Source: Calliphora vicina | Lineage: Eukaryota; Arthropoda; Insecta; Diptera; Calliphoridae | Direction of reading: 5' to 3' | NCBI RefSeq assembly: GCF_958450345.1 | Contig: NC_088784.1 | Span: 41,974,278 to 42,038,277, forward strand | DNA: 64,000 nucleotides | Shown: piece after piece, positions 1 through 11,945 of the stretch | Layout of the letters: the number at the start of each line of letters is the position of its first letter | How positions within the stretch are numbered: the stretch's first letter is position 1 | Position numbers and translations under genes: made by a program | The notes under the pieces: generated by a model | Database searches by the model: none | What the model saw: only the letters and a program-made list of their open reading frames with translations | What the model was told of the DNA's origin: nothing

Positions 1-737
1 GAAATTCTGGTCATTATCCAAAATATGGCCAAAAAATTAATTTTTCTCGAAAATCGCAAAATTTATATCGCAGGTACGGAAAAACTATAGGAGGTATTGA
101 CATACTTTTTTCACATTTTTATTCCCTATTATGTTGTCAATAAATCCCCATGTGATGATCAAAAAATTCTGAAATTTGTTTAACAAAATTTTTAAAAATT
201 TGAAATTGGAGTTTTGAAACTGCCGTTAAAAAAATTTAATTTTTTTGGTCATACCTGCGAATAGGTTAACGGTATCCTACGAGGACAAAAACTCATATAC
301 AAGTAAATATGGATATATTTTAAGTAAAAATAAGCTTTTATTTTAATATTTCTCAAAATATGTTAATTTTGTTCATAAATTTCTTGTTCTAGTGGCCTGA
401 GACACGTTAATGGCCTGGCGATTTTTTAATAACTTTAACATTTTTTCATCAATTTTTGTCTTTTATATCTTATTATAACGACAATTACGTACACATTTCG
501 ATTCTTTTAAATTAAATTGTAAAAGTTATTATTTAATGGCAAAATTTTTACAAAAACTGAAAAAATTGCATATTTTCCCCTTGTAAATGCACCTCAAAAT
601 TTCAGCGTCGTTGCGCCACCAGTTAACGTTATCCTATCATCCTAATATTTTACACAATGTGTTTCTACAATACATAGAACAATTCTAGAGGGGGGGACGG
701 TCAAAATTCGCAATTTAATTTTTTTGGAGCACTCTAA
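1..737. mobile_element. Foldback element arm fragment (TTAGGGTGGCCC family), cut by window start
   Basis: This stretch matches the right arm of the complete palindromic element at 61,990-62,687 in the same orientation. Shared landmarks are ATCGCAGGTACGGAAAAACT near 67 and GTGGCCTGAGACACGTTAAT near 394. The distal end is diverged: the expected GGGCCACCCTAATG appears as GGAGCACTCTAATG near 724-737, and the segment just inside it does not align. It therefore looks like an older subfamily copy. No coding potential is seen. Confidence 0.75.
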
Positions 738-1130
738 TGTACATACATACCTATATACTAATTATAAAAAATAATAATGCATCCACAACAAAGGTGAAGG
801 GTATATAAGATTCGGCATAGCCGAATATAGCACTCTTACTTGTTTTACCTAACATGGTCTGCTTTTTTGCTAATAACGGATCCAAATCAAATTATCAAGA
901 AAATTTGAAATCAAAAAATCACTATGTTATTGACGTGCTCTTTCAGAATCTATAGTGATATTAAAAAATGATCCCAACTCCACTGTTAACAGTTATTTTT
1001 CAACGTAAAAATAAAAGATTTGACGACTTTTATTTTTTCCTTTTTACTGGAGAATGCTTTTGAAATAAAGTGTATACTATAATTCAAGGCTTGAGTTACA
1101 CTTGCATTCAACTTCAATTCCAGTAAAAAT
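738..1130. other. No gene; short hairpin ATTCGGC-ATA-GCCGAAT
   Basis: Nothing coding is seen. A perfect 7-bp stem with a 3-nt loop lies at 810-826, followed by CACTCTTACTTG. A hairpin just inside a terminus is what Helitron or short retroelement 3' ends can look like, but no matching 5' end was found. A partly decayed copy of the same hairpin motif occurs near 43,820. Confidence 0.4.
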
Positions 1131-1360
1131 GGTTATTGGGTTAATCCCAAACGGCCTTTTTGAAAGGACGTTTTTTGATTTTCCCGAAAAAAGGAGAGGA
1201 GATAGAGGGTTAAGATCTTCCACAAAAATGATCCCATAAAATTCCACAATATAACTCTGACAATTACAATTATCTCAAACATTAACTTACAACATTTTTG
1301 TCAGCTAGTATAATGCTCTCATCGATAAAAAAAAAATATAGCCTTAAGAATTATTTCAAA
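1131..1360. repeat. Dispersed repeat shared with 42,950-43,081 and 43,947-44,000
   Basis: The stretch from the GAGATAGAGGGTTAAGATCT motif to AGTATAATGCTC matches the second copy almost base for base. The second copy is interrupted by a hAT element at GTTAGTAT. The uninterrupted text here (GCTAGTATAATGCTC) shows the pre-insertion arrangement. No TIR was identified for this family. Confidence 0.75.
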
Positions 1361-1366
1361 AACTTT

Positions 1367-1521
1367 GTATGATTCAAAACAAACAATTTAAATTTATTTT
1401 ATTTGATGCTGTTTGATCTTACAAAACGCTTGTAAGAGTAAACACGTCAAACATATTTGTGCTAAAAGAAGTGGTTATGCTCTTTTTGAGCAAATATTTG
1501 CCATGTGTGACCCTACCTTAA
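1367..1521 (-). repeat. Dispersed repeat, inverted copy of 8,140-8,300
   Basis: The reverse complement matches 8,140-8,300, sharing AAACAGCATCA, GACGTGTTTAC, and GCAAATATTTGYCATGTGTG read outward. Both copies end at GTGACCC. The family is unidentified and non-coding. Confidence 0.7.
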
Positions 1522-3237
1522 GTTTATTAATATATCATTTACATTTCTCGAAACCAGAAAATACATTTGCTGCCTTTGTCTTCTAGTCTTTCTTTGTATA
1601 CCCATAAATTATTTATTCTAATTCTAAATTTTATTTAAGACTTTCCTTTTTTGCGCGTTATTGCTGCAAGGAGTTGTGTCAATCAATTCAACTACAGATT
1701 ATGTATGAGAAAAATACATGGATATAAATACATACATACATACGTATTTAAATATCAGAATCTATATATATGTATATGTAAACATATAAAAGATACATTC
1801 ATGAATACAAAAAATAACAGACGCTTATGAACACTCATGAACACTTTATCTTGTTGGTTTTTGTGTATTTGTTTGAGTACATTTTAGGGATGTATAATAA
1901 AAGTACATGCAAATGAAAGCAGCTCAATGCTCCTTCAGGTGGCATTAAAATAATGCACGTGCACTTAACTTTAGCAGTTGTTTTTTGGATAAATTTTATA
2001 CAAGCTCCTACATACATAAATATGAATTTGTACATTATACAGCTGTTGCTTATATACATATTACAAAGAAATATAAATTTAATTATTGGGGACCTAACAT
2101 CAGCTAAACTATATAAGGAAGCAGTAAAGCTAGAATGAAATTCCGTCCAGACTATCTTTCAATATCGCCGTACAGTAGAAGATTAAAAAATCATTTTTCA
2201 TTATTCATATACCCGAGGTACCCCCACTTTGGGGCTTTGATGATACAGATCAGCCTGTTATAAATGGCAGATTTATTTTTTTTTTAGTTTTAAAAAAATC
2301 TGGGACTAATTTCTCTACAACAAAATAACAAGTTAACATTTAGAACAAGACGTAAAAACACGCACTCAAATGTAAATTAATCGCAATTTGTATCTAAAAT
2401 ATATTATTCGAAAATAAAAATATGTCGATCCTTCTTCAATAGACTTGAATAGAGTTTCTTTAACAAATCGTATCTATCGTGAAAAGGAAATATTTGGGAA
2501 TTCTTGAAAATATGACATTAAACCCTGAACCCAGATTAACTTGTCCAATTTTGAAGAAAATTCATATAAACAGTATCGTTAATGGATTCTTAAATCATAT
2601 TTATTATTTTGATGAGTATATGGTGTGTTTAATCACATATTTAAACTAGTTTATAATCCTATACATACCAGGGAGTCTCTCATCTAAATAAATAAAATTC
2701 ATATTCAAATATTTAGAACACCTTATTGCTGAAGTGGGTATTCAAATACCCACGCCATGAAATAATACATCTAGCCCATGTTTCCAATTTTCCAGAGCCA
2801 TATCTATGTTCTTTTATCTATCTATTGAAAATAATTTGTCTGCAACAGCTCTATTATTGCGTATTTTGCTATCCCTTTGGCGTTAAGCTTTCCACACACG
2901 GAGTGATTTGTTCGCCTGATTTGTGATTGAAAATTTTCAATTACTTGTGATTTTGTTCGCGCACAGCCCCATTAACAAGTAACAAGACGTCGAACACGAA
3001 CAAATCATACTCACAAATCAACCGTGTGTGGCCAGCTTTAATGAGTTAAGATATTAATTCAATGTGTGTGTATATGACTTGATACAATTTAATTTTAGTT
3101 GGATTTTTATTTTTGCGCTACCTGTAGCAATTGTTTTACTTTTTCCTGAAAAACAACATAACACAACCAAGTGTCAACAAAGAAAATATCTGTGGGGCAG
3201 CATTTATAATACATACACGCGTTCGCGTACCTACATA
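1522..3237. other. No gene seen; AT-rich with TACATA microsatellites
   Basis: Short ORFs here (61-79 codons) have no recognisable domain, atypical composition and no conserved partner in the window. Microsatellite-like (TACA)n lies near 1,731-1,745. Nothing else can be supported. Confidence 0.5.
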
Positions 3238-3944
3238 CATATGGGCAATTCCATGTCATCGTACGTGACATTTGTACGCCTTGGAGTGGAATATATTTTC
3301 TAAAATAAAATTATCTGAAAAATAATTTGTTCTTTATGTTCCATTCAGAGGATACTATATTTTAAAAAAGTTATAAGTTCTTTCGAAACATTGTTGTCCA
3401 AAATATCGAATGAAATAAGAGTACGTAACATAAAACAGAAGTAATTTTGAGGTACATATAGAAATATGCGAAAATTTGCGAATTGTGAGAGGAGTTATGT
3501 TTTCTTTTAATTTCTTGGACTTAACCAAATTTTTTTTCTTTACAATCCTTCATATTTAAATAAAAACAATCACTGATGATTTTATAATAAATAAAATTTA
3601 ATATCGTACGTGTCATACCGTTACTCTTATACTAAAACAATATATATTCTGTAAATATATGTATACAAAAACTAAAAAAATAATCAGAAAATATATATTC
3701 GGCTTCATACTACACGCTAAGTGGGAGCTTACTTTTTGCAGCCATTTTAGCCTAAAACATACTAATACTAAAACAATTAAATCAGTTTAAACTATTATTT
3801 TTGCACTTAAAATGTTGTAATAAGCTCTAAATACTTACACATAGTAACATTTTAGTTTTTTTCCTATTCAAATCATCTTGAAAAAAATTTCAAGGGTTTT
3901 TGTTTTCTCAGTCGTGGTGTCATTCTCGTGGAATTGCCCATATG
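3238..3944. mobile_element. TIR element, CATATGGGCAATTCCA ends
   Basis: The left end CATATGGGCAATTCCATGTC and the reverse complement of the right end (CATATGGGCAATTCCACGAG) form a clear TIR about 707 bp apart. A second inner match is the TCGTACGTG...CACGAC-type motif on each side. No transposase is present and no certain TSD was found because the ends run into palindromic CATATG. The ends resemble in style the TATATGGGGCATTTCATGTC family at 27,061. Confidence 0.65.
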
Positions 3945-3960
3945 TACCTATGCATATACA

Positions 3961-4105
3961 CTAGAGTGGGTCAATTTGTATGTATGAAAAACAAAATGCA
4001 ACAAGCGGGTATCAAAATCGTAATCTACGACGAATTATAAGAAGGTTTGCCAAAGAATCCATGGTTCCAAAATTAAATTCGAGATTCCCGTTTTTAACGT
4101 GAAAC
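3961..4105. repeat. Fragment related to the TAGGCTGGGTCGA element at 23,144
   Basis: TAGAGTGGGTCAATTTGTATG, then ATCTACG, then AAGAATCCATGGTTC follow the same order and spacing as one end of the element at 23,144-24,221. Only one end is present. Confidence 0.5.
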
Positions 4106-4309
4106 TTTTCTTTTCGTATTTTATGATTTCTTTTAAATATGCTAAAATTTTATTGAGTCTTCTAAGAAACTTGACAAAAGTGATTATTTTAGGCTTGTTC
4201 GCAAGACAGAAAATATGAATCTTTGCAAATATAGAAGATTAACAATAAACTGCACCTGAAGATGGTTAAAGAATTTCATATCGTGGTTGTGAGATATCCT
4301 AATACCGAG

Positions 4310-4480
4310 TTTTTGGGTCACAGTGGGGAAAATTAAAAAAATGTGCAAATAAATCTGTAACTTCTAAACTTTTTAAATTTTCCACGACTATAGAGGAGGT
4401 GTTGCTGAGTTTAATTTATGAATTTGGACTTTCAACACTGGGACGGAGCCTCAAGGCACCAAATTGGGGAATGGGTCGGA
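4310..4480. repeat. Diverged end of CACAGTGGGG (Transib-like) family
   Basis: CACAGTGGGG followed by AAATAAATCTGTAACTTCTA matches the arrangement at the start of the elements at 47,920 and 58,721 and the fragment at 12,707. Only one terminus is recognisable. Confidence 0.5.
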
Positions 4481-4499
4481 ATCCATATGTTCCTAGAAA

Positions 4500-6544
4500 G
4501 ATGGGAAAAGGTCATTGCTAAGAATGGCCAATACTTTGAATAAATTTATGTTGTAAAAATGTTTCAAAATAAAAGCTAACAATTTGAATACATTTCGCAT
4601 TTTGAAGTCATACATACTCAATACAATAATAAAATTGATTGGTAAAAGAAAATAATTTGTATCTAAATCAGTTGAAACCTTTCTTGGAACCGAACAATAT
4701 TTTGTCTGTTCTATTATTTGTTTGTTTCGTGAGGTTTTCAAAAAGTATAACAACCGGATAATCAAATACAAAAAGTTAATAAAGATTATTATTTTATTTA
4801 CCAAAAATTAACTGATACAAAAAAAAGCCTGTCGAATGACTCAAATTTATAAAATATTCGAAACTTGTCGGGTTTTCAAACAAACAAAACCGTTTCCGGT
4901 TGTTGAATACTCTATTCACTAACAACAGTATCTCTTTCATTTACATCGAGATAAACATACACGAAATTATTGTCTACGATATTCCGTGTCAACAACACGT
5001 GCTTTAGCATCATGGTTTAACGAAATAAAATGTAACCAACAATCCAACTGCACGTCCTGAGTATGAAGTGATTCAAATGGGTACACAATTATACACATTT
5101 ATTAATTTAAGAAAATATGTAAAAGTATAAATGAATTATACAAAATTAATTTATATATTGATATGTGTTTATGCAAATAATAAACTTCAGTCACTGCTTT
5201 ACTTTATAATAGCTCTCTATTAAAGAAACCAAAATATTTCTTCAATGGGTGCGTATGTCTGATGAAATTGTTCACCATGCTCATCAGATTCTGTTGAAAA
5301 CTGGTTCTCATCCATATGATCCATATGAGAATTTAAAAAACAAATTTTTGTTGAATTTTTGTCAAAAATTTCATCAGACATGAGCTATAATTCAAAAAAA
5401 AATATTAATTATTTGATAACAGTATTTTTAAGAGATTTATGCTCATTTAAGTGATTTTCGGAGGAGGACTTTATATTGGTTCTAGGGTCAAATATGAACC
5501 GAACCAAAAAAAAAATACGGTATTGCGATTCATTTTAATCTTACATTTAGGTCCATAACTCTAGTTCTTCTAATTCGATTTTGCTGAATTTAAAAAACTC
5601 GAATTTAGGTATTATGTTAAAATTTTCCCCATTTAGTTCACTTTGATCAAAGGAAGTAAAATAATAATATGGTTAATTTTTAATACATCATAGTATCTAA
5701 AACATATGCCAGTTTTTAAAATGCAGTTTTGGAAATATAGAACACTTAGGGCCATTATTACAACTTGCCGTTCTAGCTAAAGGTAGCATTAAGCAATAGA
5801 AAAAGTTACCCATAAAGGTAACTTTAACTTTGTTCACATTGTTGAAATATTTGACAAATTTTTTTTTTACTAATTTTATTTAGCTTTAATTGATTAAAAG
5901 GAACACTAGTGGGCAAAAATGCTTAATTAAAGAACTCTTACCTTTAGAATGAACCAGAACATTGTACTAAGTAAACATGGAATTAGTAGTAACGCGTTGC
6001 AACGTAGGCAGTTCATTGCCACTGAGAAAAACTTCGTCTACAAGTATAAATAAATAATGAAGAATATGTTAAAACAAAGTCATTTTCACGTTACACATTT
6101 ACTCTCTTTTGTTAAACTGTTGTTAATTTGTTTGTAAATTTTAATAGAAATAAGTTTTCTTTTGTTGACTTAAAGTTTTCTTTGTTGCATTGTCTAAACG
6201 GGGCATATTGTTGACAAATTATTTATGATTGTGCGGTCTCTGTTTTCTTTTTATTATTTTATATTCATTCAGACCATTGTCTACGTTTATTGTGTTGTTT
6301 TTATGTAAATAATTTCATTTGGACGATAATGACCAGTAAATTAGATGGAATTTGAAATCATGGTAGTCCAAAGGACAACCCACAGCTGCATCTTTACATT
6401 ATGGAATAATTCTAACAAATTGCGGTATTTTCTAAGAATTTTTCGTATTTCAGTATAATAAATGGATCATAGCTGAGATTGTCATTGAGCTGCTTTTAGT
6501 CGGTTAATGTACGTAATTTAAACAAGTAGATAGCTTTCATAGTG
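4500..6544. other. No gene seen; one short repeat inside
   Basis: No domain-bearing frame is visible. A minus-strand 103-codon ORF at 4,493-4,804 is AT-rich hydrophobic noise. The only supported feature is the short repeat at 5,240-5,345, listed separately. Confidence 0.5.
5240..5345 (+). repeat. Short dispersed repeat, inverted copy at 52,964-53,068
   Basis: TGTCTGATGAAATTGTT, CCATGCTCATCAGATTCTG and GAGAATTTAAAAA-type text recur on the opposite strand at 52,964-53,068. The element is unidentified. A frame is open at the second copy but has stops here, so coding is unlikely. Confidence 0.7.
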
Positions 6545-7129
6545 TGGTATCCAAATTATTCGATTTTTTTTGTTGGAATAAAACGAGTATCATATTTTAA
6601 ATTGTAGAAATAATTTAATAAGTCACTTAATTAATCAAATTATCAAATAGACTGTTTTTAAATAATTAATTCGTTAAGTTATATATAAAGTTGTATCGTC
6701 TACAGCCACCATTAATAACATAACTTATATAAATTTTAGGATCATGTTGTTCATTTGTTTGAACGTATCAATTTTATCCTCAATATCACTTTCGTCAACA
6801 ATTTCAAAAATTGTATTTGTTTAAACATAAAGGGTATCCAATAATGATAAAATATATAGTGAATTTAATACATTATTGCGATTCTGCCAATATTCCGCCT
6901 TCATATTTTTGCATTACGGCCTCTCTGTTATATGAGAACCCTACAATGTCTGCTTCGAAATCCGTTTCAAAATTAGTCGGTCTTCTTTTTACTAAATAAC
7001 TAAAATTAATTTTTAGAATTTAAAGGATCTATCGCACCTACTTCAGAAATTTGTTGGATTTCAGAAACAATAAAATCTCTTTGTTCAAAATAAAAATTGT
7101 CAAATTAATTTAATATTTTAGGTTCTCTA

Positions 7130-8039
7130 CACGCAGAGAAAAAACATGGTTGTGGTAACCATAAACTAAGAGCAACATATTATGATCAGATTTATGCTTG
7201 TAGTCAAAAACATATTATGATCAATATTAGTATCATTAAATATCATAATATGTACTGAAATAATCAAATTATGATACATATTAATGATAACATGTTCTGA
7301 AATAATCATATTATGATATAAATCTATCATAATATGACACAAAGTAATCATATTTATGACACAATTAAATCATATTATGATCCAATGAAATCATATTATG
7401 ATCCAAAGTAATCATATTATTATTAAAATTTATTTTTAGAAATACAAAATTTTATTTTAATAGGTTTTAGTTTTAAGGTACTAAATTCCCAATTAAAAAA
7501 TTATTAATAAATTACTGAAATTTATTGTTATTCGCTCTAGCAAAGTTAAAGATAATATACAAATAAAACTATAGAGCGAATGGGAATTACAGACACTCAA
7601 AATTTATTTGTAAAAATAACATAGCTTAGACAAACACCAACACTCACAAATGGTGGGAAAAAAGACTATTAAAAGTAATCATATTTTGTTTGCTTCTTAA
7701 ACATATTATGACTACATAATATAATATGTTTACCTATTTATTATTACTTAGTTGTTGTAAACATTTTATGTTTACATCTTAAATATATTATGACTACGCG
7801 TATAGAAACTTAACATTTAATGGTTGTAAATAATAATAATATTTTTACCTATTTATTTAGTTGTCCGTAAACCATATTCATATTTATAATTGCGATGAAA
7901 ATATAAACGTTTACAGTAACTATAATATGGTTGAAATTAAATTAAAACAACAATTATATGTTTACGCCAACAATATATTGTTACAAAGAACATAGTATAG
8001 TTGTCGTAACCATGTCGAACCATGGTTTTTCTCTGCGTG
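7130..8039. mobile_element. TA-flanked MITE, CACGCAGAGAAAAA ends
   Basis: CACGCAGAGAAAAAACATGG on the left pairs with CCATGGTTTTTCTCTGCGTG on the right. Both are bounded by TA (7,128-7,129 and 8,040-8,041), as in Tc1/mariner insertions. There is no transposase. The left third is filled by repeats of an ATCATATTATGATC motif. A truncated relative lies at 53,529-53,880. Confidence 0.8.
7180..7425. repeat. Imperfect ~21-bp array of palindromic CATATTATGATC units
   Basis: At least eight units carry the near-palindrome ATCATATTATGAT. The last three are the cleanest, being spaced 21 bp (AATCATATTATGATCCAATG and variants). The array lies entirely within the MITE at 7,130-8,039. Confidence 0.75.
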
Positions 8040-8139
8040 TATACGACATTTATAAATGCCATCATAAAAAATAAAAAAAAATAGACAATAATTTATATTT
8101 ATACATGTATTTTTCTTATTAAACATGTTACTTAAGGAG

Positions 8140-8300
8140 CAAATATTTGTCATGTGTGACCCCATGACAAATATTTGTTCACAAAAGCGTAACCACTTTT
8201 TCTAGCACAAATTTGTTTGACGTGTTTACATTTAAAATTGTTTTGTAAGATCAAACAGCATCAGGTAAAATAAAACTTAATTTTTTGTTTTGAATCAACG
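8140..8300 (+). repeat. Dispersed repeat, inverted copy of 1,367-1,521
   Basis: This is the partner of 1,367-1,521. The first 60 bp form their own small inverted repeat (ATTTGTCATG...CATGACAAAT). Confidence 0.65.
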
Positions 8301-8592
8301 TAAGTAAAATAAGTTTTTCAAATGAATAAAATAATTAAAATGTATTTTATTTAGTGGTTACGTCTTTTTCGTCAATATATATACCTTTATTCAAAATTTA
8401 GAATTACATATGAAAAATTGTGAACAAAATGATAAACTTAATCGATTATTTTTATTAAATTTATTCGATTATTCTACATAAAATTATCCGAATTATTCGC
8501 TATTCGAAAATGTTTACTTCTAAATTGTTTGCACATTTATTATTCGAATGAATAGCTATGGTATACAAATATTTGATAGTTGTAACATGTAG

Positions 8593-8710
8593 ATACTAGG
8601 GTATTCAATTGATTAACCGATTAATTTTTGTCGGTTAACTGTTCGAATAATTTAAAATTGACGATTTTCAAATAACGAATAAACCGATTAATTTGTATCG
8701 ATTAGCCGAA
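8593..8710. repeat. hAT-like terminus TAGGGTATTCAATTGATTAA
   Basis: TAGGGTATTCAATTGATTAA is followed by clustered AACCGATTAA and TCGGTTAACTG motifs, typical of hAT sub-terminal repeats. No opposite end was found in the window. Confidence 0.45.
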
Positions 8711-8903
8711 ATTTCTTTCTTGCCCTTTATACTGATATATTTTTTAAATATTATTTCTTAACTCGTGAACATTGCATTCTAGCAATAGTTTTTTTGTAGT
8801 ATAGTACGAAAACTGAAACTAAGGAATTTGGAAATGACATTTTTTCTAGAGTATTCTATGATGAACTTTGTAATCAGAACTTAACGAAACTATTAAAGTA
8901 TTA

Positions 8904-9514
8904 CACAGAAAAAAGAAATTCATAATTGGAATGAATTTTGTAATAAATATTATTAATCGAACTTGACTTTTTTTTCCCAAACTTTTTTCATTCAGAATAA
9001 GAACATGTTCATAAATATTATAAAATTTTTCATGACGGATATTTTTGCTTTTTTTGCATAAATTTGATAATATTTTATAATAAATTGCATTATAATTGCA
9101 TTATCTAATGAATTAATTCAAAACTATTTGTATAATAGCCATATATTGGTCAATATTTTAAGATGAATCAACAATATCTGAAAATTAAAAATATCATTAA
9201 ACATAATAAAATATAAATAAACATTAAGCACATCATCCCCTTAAAAAAATTAAATCATTTTCGCGCATATTGGCTCATTTTGTAGCTGAAATTCATAAAA
9301 ATAAATAAAAAATTTTCCAAGGAAAATATCAAACATTTTGCAACAAAATAAAAATATAAATGAAATTGAAATTATATTTTTCAAGCCTTCTAGATTTAAT
9401 TTGAAAACATAAAATATGAACAAAATCTTAATATTTAAGAAATTATTTATAAATGTTATGAATTGAAATCAATGAAATCAAATCATAATATTTATGTTGA
9501 AACTTTTTTCTGTG
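8904..9514. mobile_element. TA-flanked MITE, CACAGAAAAAAG ends
   Basis: The TIR CACAGAAAAAAG...CTTTTTTCTGTG is bounded by TA on both sides (8,902-8,903 and 9,515-9,516), giving a 611-bp non-coding AT-rich element. The right 220 bp recur inverted at 21,250-21,450. Its ends resemble those of the element at 17,700-19,535 (CACAGAAAGAATTA). Confidence 0.8.
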
Positions 9515-9516
9515 TA

Positions 9517-11014
9517 GAAATCTAAAAAAATATGCTTAGAAAAAAGTTTAATTAAAACTAAAAAAATCGTTTAAAGTGGATGTATTTAAATTACATTCTT
9601 TTTTTAAAAGATTATTTTAGAATATCTCCCTAAAATCGAAAAAAGAACTCACATGTGCATATTATTTATTCATTGTTTTGTTGAATAGTTGGCAAAGAAT
9701 TATTACGGTTGAAATAATCGAATTTTTTTACTCAACTCAAGCCACATCAGAAAAATTTGGTTATTAAGAATGAATCTAATTTAAAGTTTATGTTCTTAAA
9801 GGAAATATTAAGATGCCTAACATTACAACTTTTAGCGATATGCTATGAATATTATTCATATTTAGACAAAATAATAACAATAATAGTGATTCAAATTTGT
9901 TTATCTACAATCAGATATAAAAAATGCCTGTAACTACGCATGTTAACTTAGTCGAAATTCTTAAGTTTTTTAATTAAAAAAAGAATTTATTGAATAAAAC
10001 TACGAATGTGAAAATATCGATAAAATGCCACTATTAAATTATAAACCCTTATAAAGGCTGAACCAACATTGTACAACCAAATATAGTTATTGTATACCTT
10101 TTTTAAACCCCTGGTACAATTATAAGTCAATTTATTCGAAAAAAATTTATGGTTTTTGATTAAATTTAGTATTAGAAAATTCTCGGGAATTCCCGGGAAT
10201 GCAACGATATTTTAATTTCCTCCCAGGAAAGAAAAAATCCGGAAAATTAGGAACCCTATAGGGAAGAGGTAACTGTTAGCAAGTATTTTTTTATTTTATT
10301 TAGAATTTTATAGCCAATATAGCTAATATTTTAAAAATAAATTTCGACCCTCTGTAGGCCCGCCATATCTAAAAAACCATAAAAAGATCGGACAAAATTA
10401 AAAAAAATAAATCAATAAACCTGAATATCTCTTCAACTAATAGAGATAACCTAATATAACCTGTAAGCGTATTTTTTGTAGATCTTTTCAAGGACTATTT
10501 ATATTCAAAATTTCAGCTCATTCGGATCAAAAATGGAATTTAGCGATTTTTTTTAAAAAAATTAGAGGTGACCAACTTTGAGGGGCTACGTACTTGCCCC
10601 CATTAGCGCTAGGCATCTGAACAAACGGAAATCACCTCAGCTCAAACCATGTGAAATTGCGTAACAATGTCTCCAATCGTTCCCCAGATACCGAATAATT
10701 TCCAAAAAAAAAGTTTTTAAAAAAAAAAGTTTGTGGGTAAATGATTGTCATTATCATGGACTAAAAAAACTGAGTTAATTAATTTGTTATTGGGTTTCTG
10801 CGTCCAGCCATATCTAAACATTTATGAATATAAGGCCATCCTAGTGATCATAGTTATATACTACATATTTACATGTTTAATGTTGTCTGGGTAACTAAGG
10901 GACAAAACATGAACATATCTTTGTTTATCCCTTCATGTATAAGTTTTTTTTTTGCTCTTGTGCTCTACATATATATAAAATTTGTCGTATCAAGAGCAAA
11001 TAAACATGTTCATA
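9517..11014. other. No gene; degraded fragment near 10,150-10,260
   Basis: No coding frame is supported. At 10,170-10,260 a stretch with CTCGGGAATTCCCGGGAATG and AGGAACCCTATAGG looks like one end of a hAT-type MITE, but the other end was not found. Confidence 0.4.
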
Positions 11015-11016
11015 TA

Positions 11017-11943
11017 CAGTGACGGACAATACAATAGAATCACTACATATGAATTCTATTAAAGCGGTAAAACTACAAAATTTGATTTCAAAATTTAAAA
11101 TTTGTTCATTATATATTAATGCTCATAACGTAAACAATAAATAGAAAAAATAAAATAAAAAAATAACACATTCTTATGTTAAAAACGATGTCAAATCCAA
11201 AAGACTAAATAAAATATGCGACATTCAAATAGAATCAATCAGTCTTAAAATGATTAAAAATAAAAAATCATCATAAGAATTCGTTGTTTTCTTAATATTT
11301 TGTTGCATATCAATTATTTCTAATAACAGCATCAAATCTTTTGGGGATTGAATTTAACAAAGTTTCGCATGTAGATCGGGAAATTGCATACCATATTTCC
11401 TGAATTTTCTGCCAAAGTTCTTCCTTGTTTTTCAATTTTTCAGGTCCGAGTTTGTCTTTTACTATTTTCCATAGGATTTAAGTCTGGTTATTGAGACGGC
11501 CATTCCATAACATGAATTTTGTTATATAAAAACCATTTTTTGGCAAGACCTGACGTGTGCTTTGGGTCATTATCTTGCTGGAAGAGCCATTTTAAGGGCA
11601 TATTCCATTCTGCATGTGGCTTTATAACATTCTCCAAAATATTTACATACAAGTGCTTATCCATATTTTCTTTAATCCAATAAATTGGACCAACGCAATA
11701 CCAAGAAAATCATCCCCATATAATAATATTTTCCCAACCATGTTTAAACGTTTTTGGTTTTTGCCATTTTTTGAACGTCTAACCCATGTCTTATCATCAC
11801 TACCAGTTAAATTAATGGTCGTTTCGTCCGTCCACAACACATTTTGCCACTTTTTTATATTTTCTGGCCCACACCAATCCTTATGATTGCTCCTGGTTTT
11901 AAATGAAATATTGGTAGTGATTCTATTGTAATGTCCGTCACTG
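11017..11943 (-). mobile_element. Tc1-like transposon, internally deleted
   Basis: Termini CAGTGACGGACAATACAATA and, inverted, CAGTGACGGACATTACAATA (27 of 28 bp identical) are each flanked by TA (11,015-11,016 and 11,944-11,945), the Tc1/mariner hallmark. At 927 bp it is shorter than the usual 1.6 kb. The transposase 5' half is missing, so the right TIR runs almost directly into the catalytic region. Confidence 0.92.
11310..11925 (-). pseudogene. Tc1-like transposase remnant (DD34E catalytic half)
   Basis: This is the cut-and-paste transposase remnant of the element above. Reading on the minus strand, the first catalytic Asp lies in VLWTDETTINL, the second in FQQDNDPKHTS, and the third residue, Glu, in PDLNPMEN. 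Exactly 34 positions separate the second D and the E, the Tc1 spacing. The C-terminal tail runs to a natural stop near 11,310. The copy is dead: the N-terminal paired-type DNA-binding domains are deleted, an in-frame stop replaces the D before PDLNP, and frameshifts occur after the GSDDKTW region and after PMEN. Its products could only be fragments. Confidence 0.9.
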
Positions 11944-11945
11944 TA

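Larger units (their letters stand above)
6554..8558. mobile_element. Degenerate hAT element (TAGGGTATTC family) with inserted MITE
   Basis: The sub-terminal text AAATTATTCGATTTTT and TTGTTGGAATAAAACGAGTA matches the left end of the TSD-flanked hAT at 33,397. The right end CGAATGAATAGCTA matches its right end. Flanks GGTATCCA (6,546-6,553) and GGTATACA (8,560-8,567) are a 7/8 target duplication. The terminal TAGGGTATTC itself is lost on the left. Interior text CAATATCACTTTCGTC is shared with 34,045 and looks like the tail of a former acidic ORF. A 910-bp MITE sits at 7,130-8,039. Confidence 0.6.
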
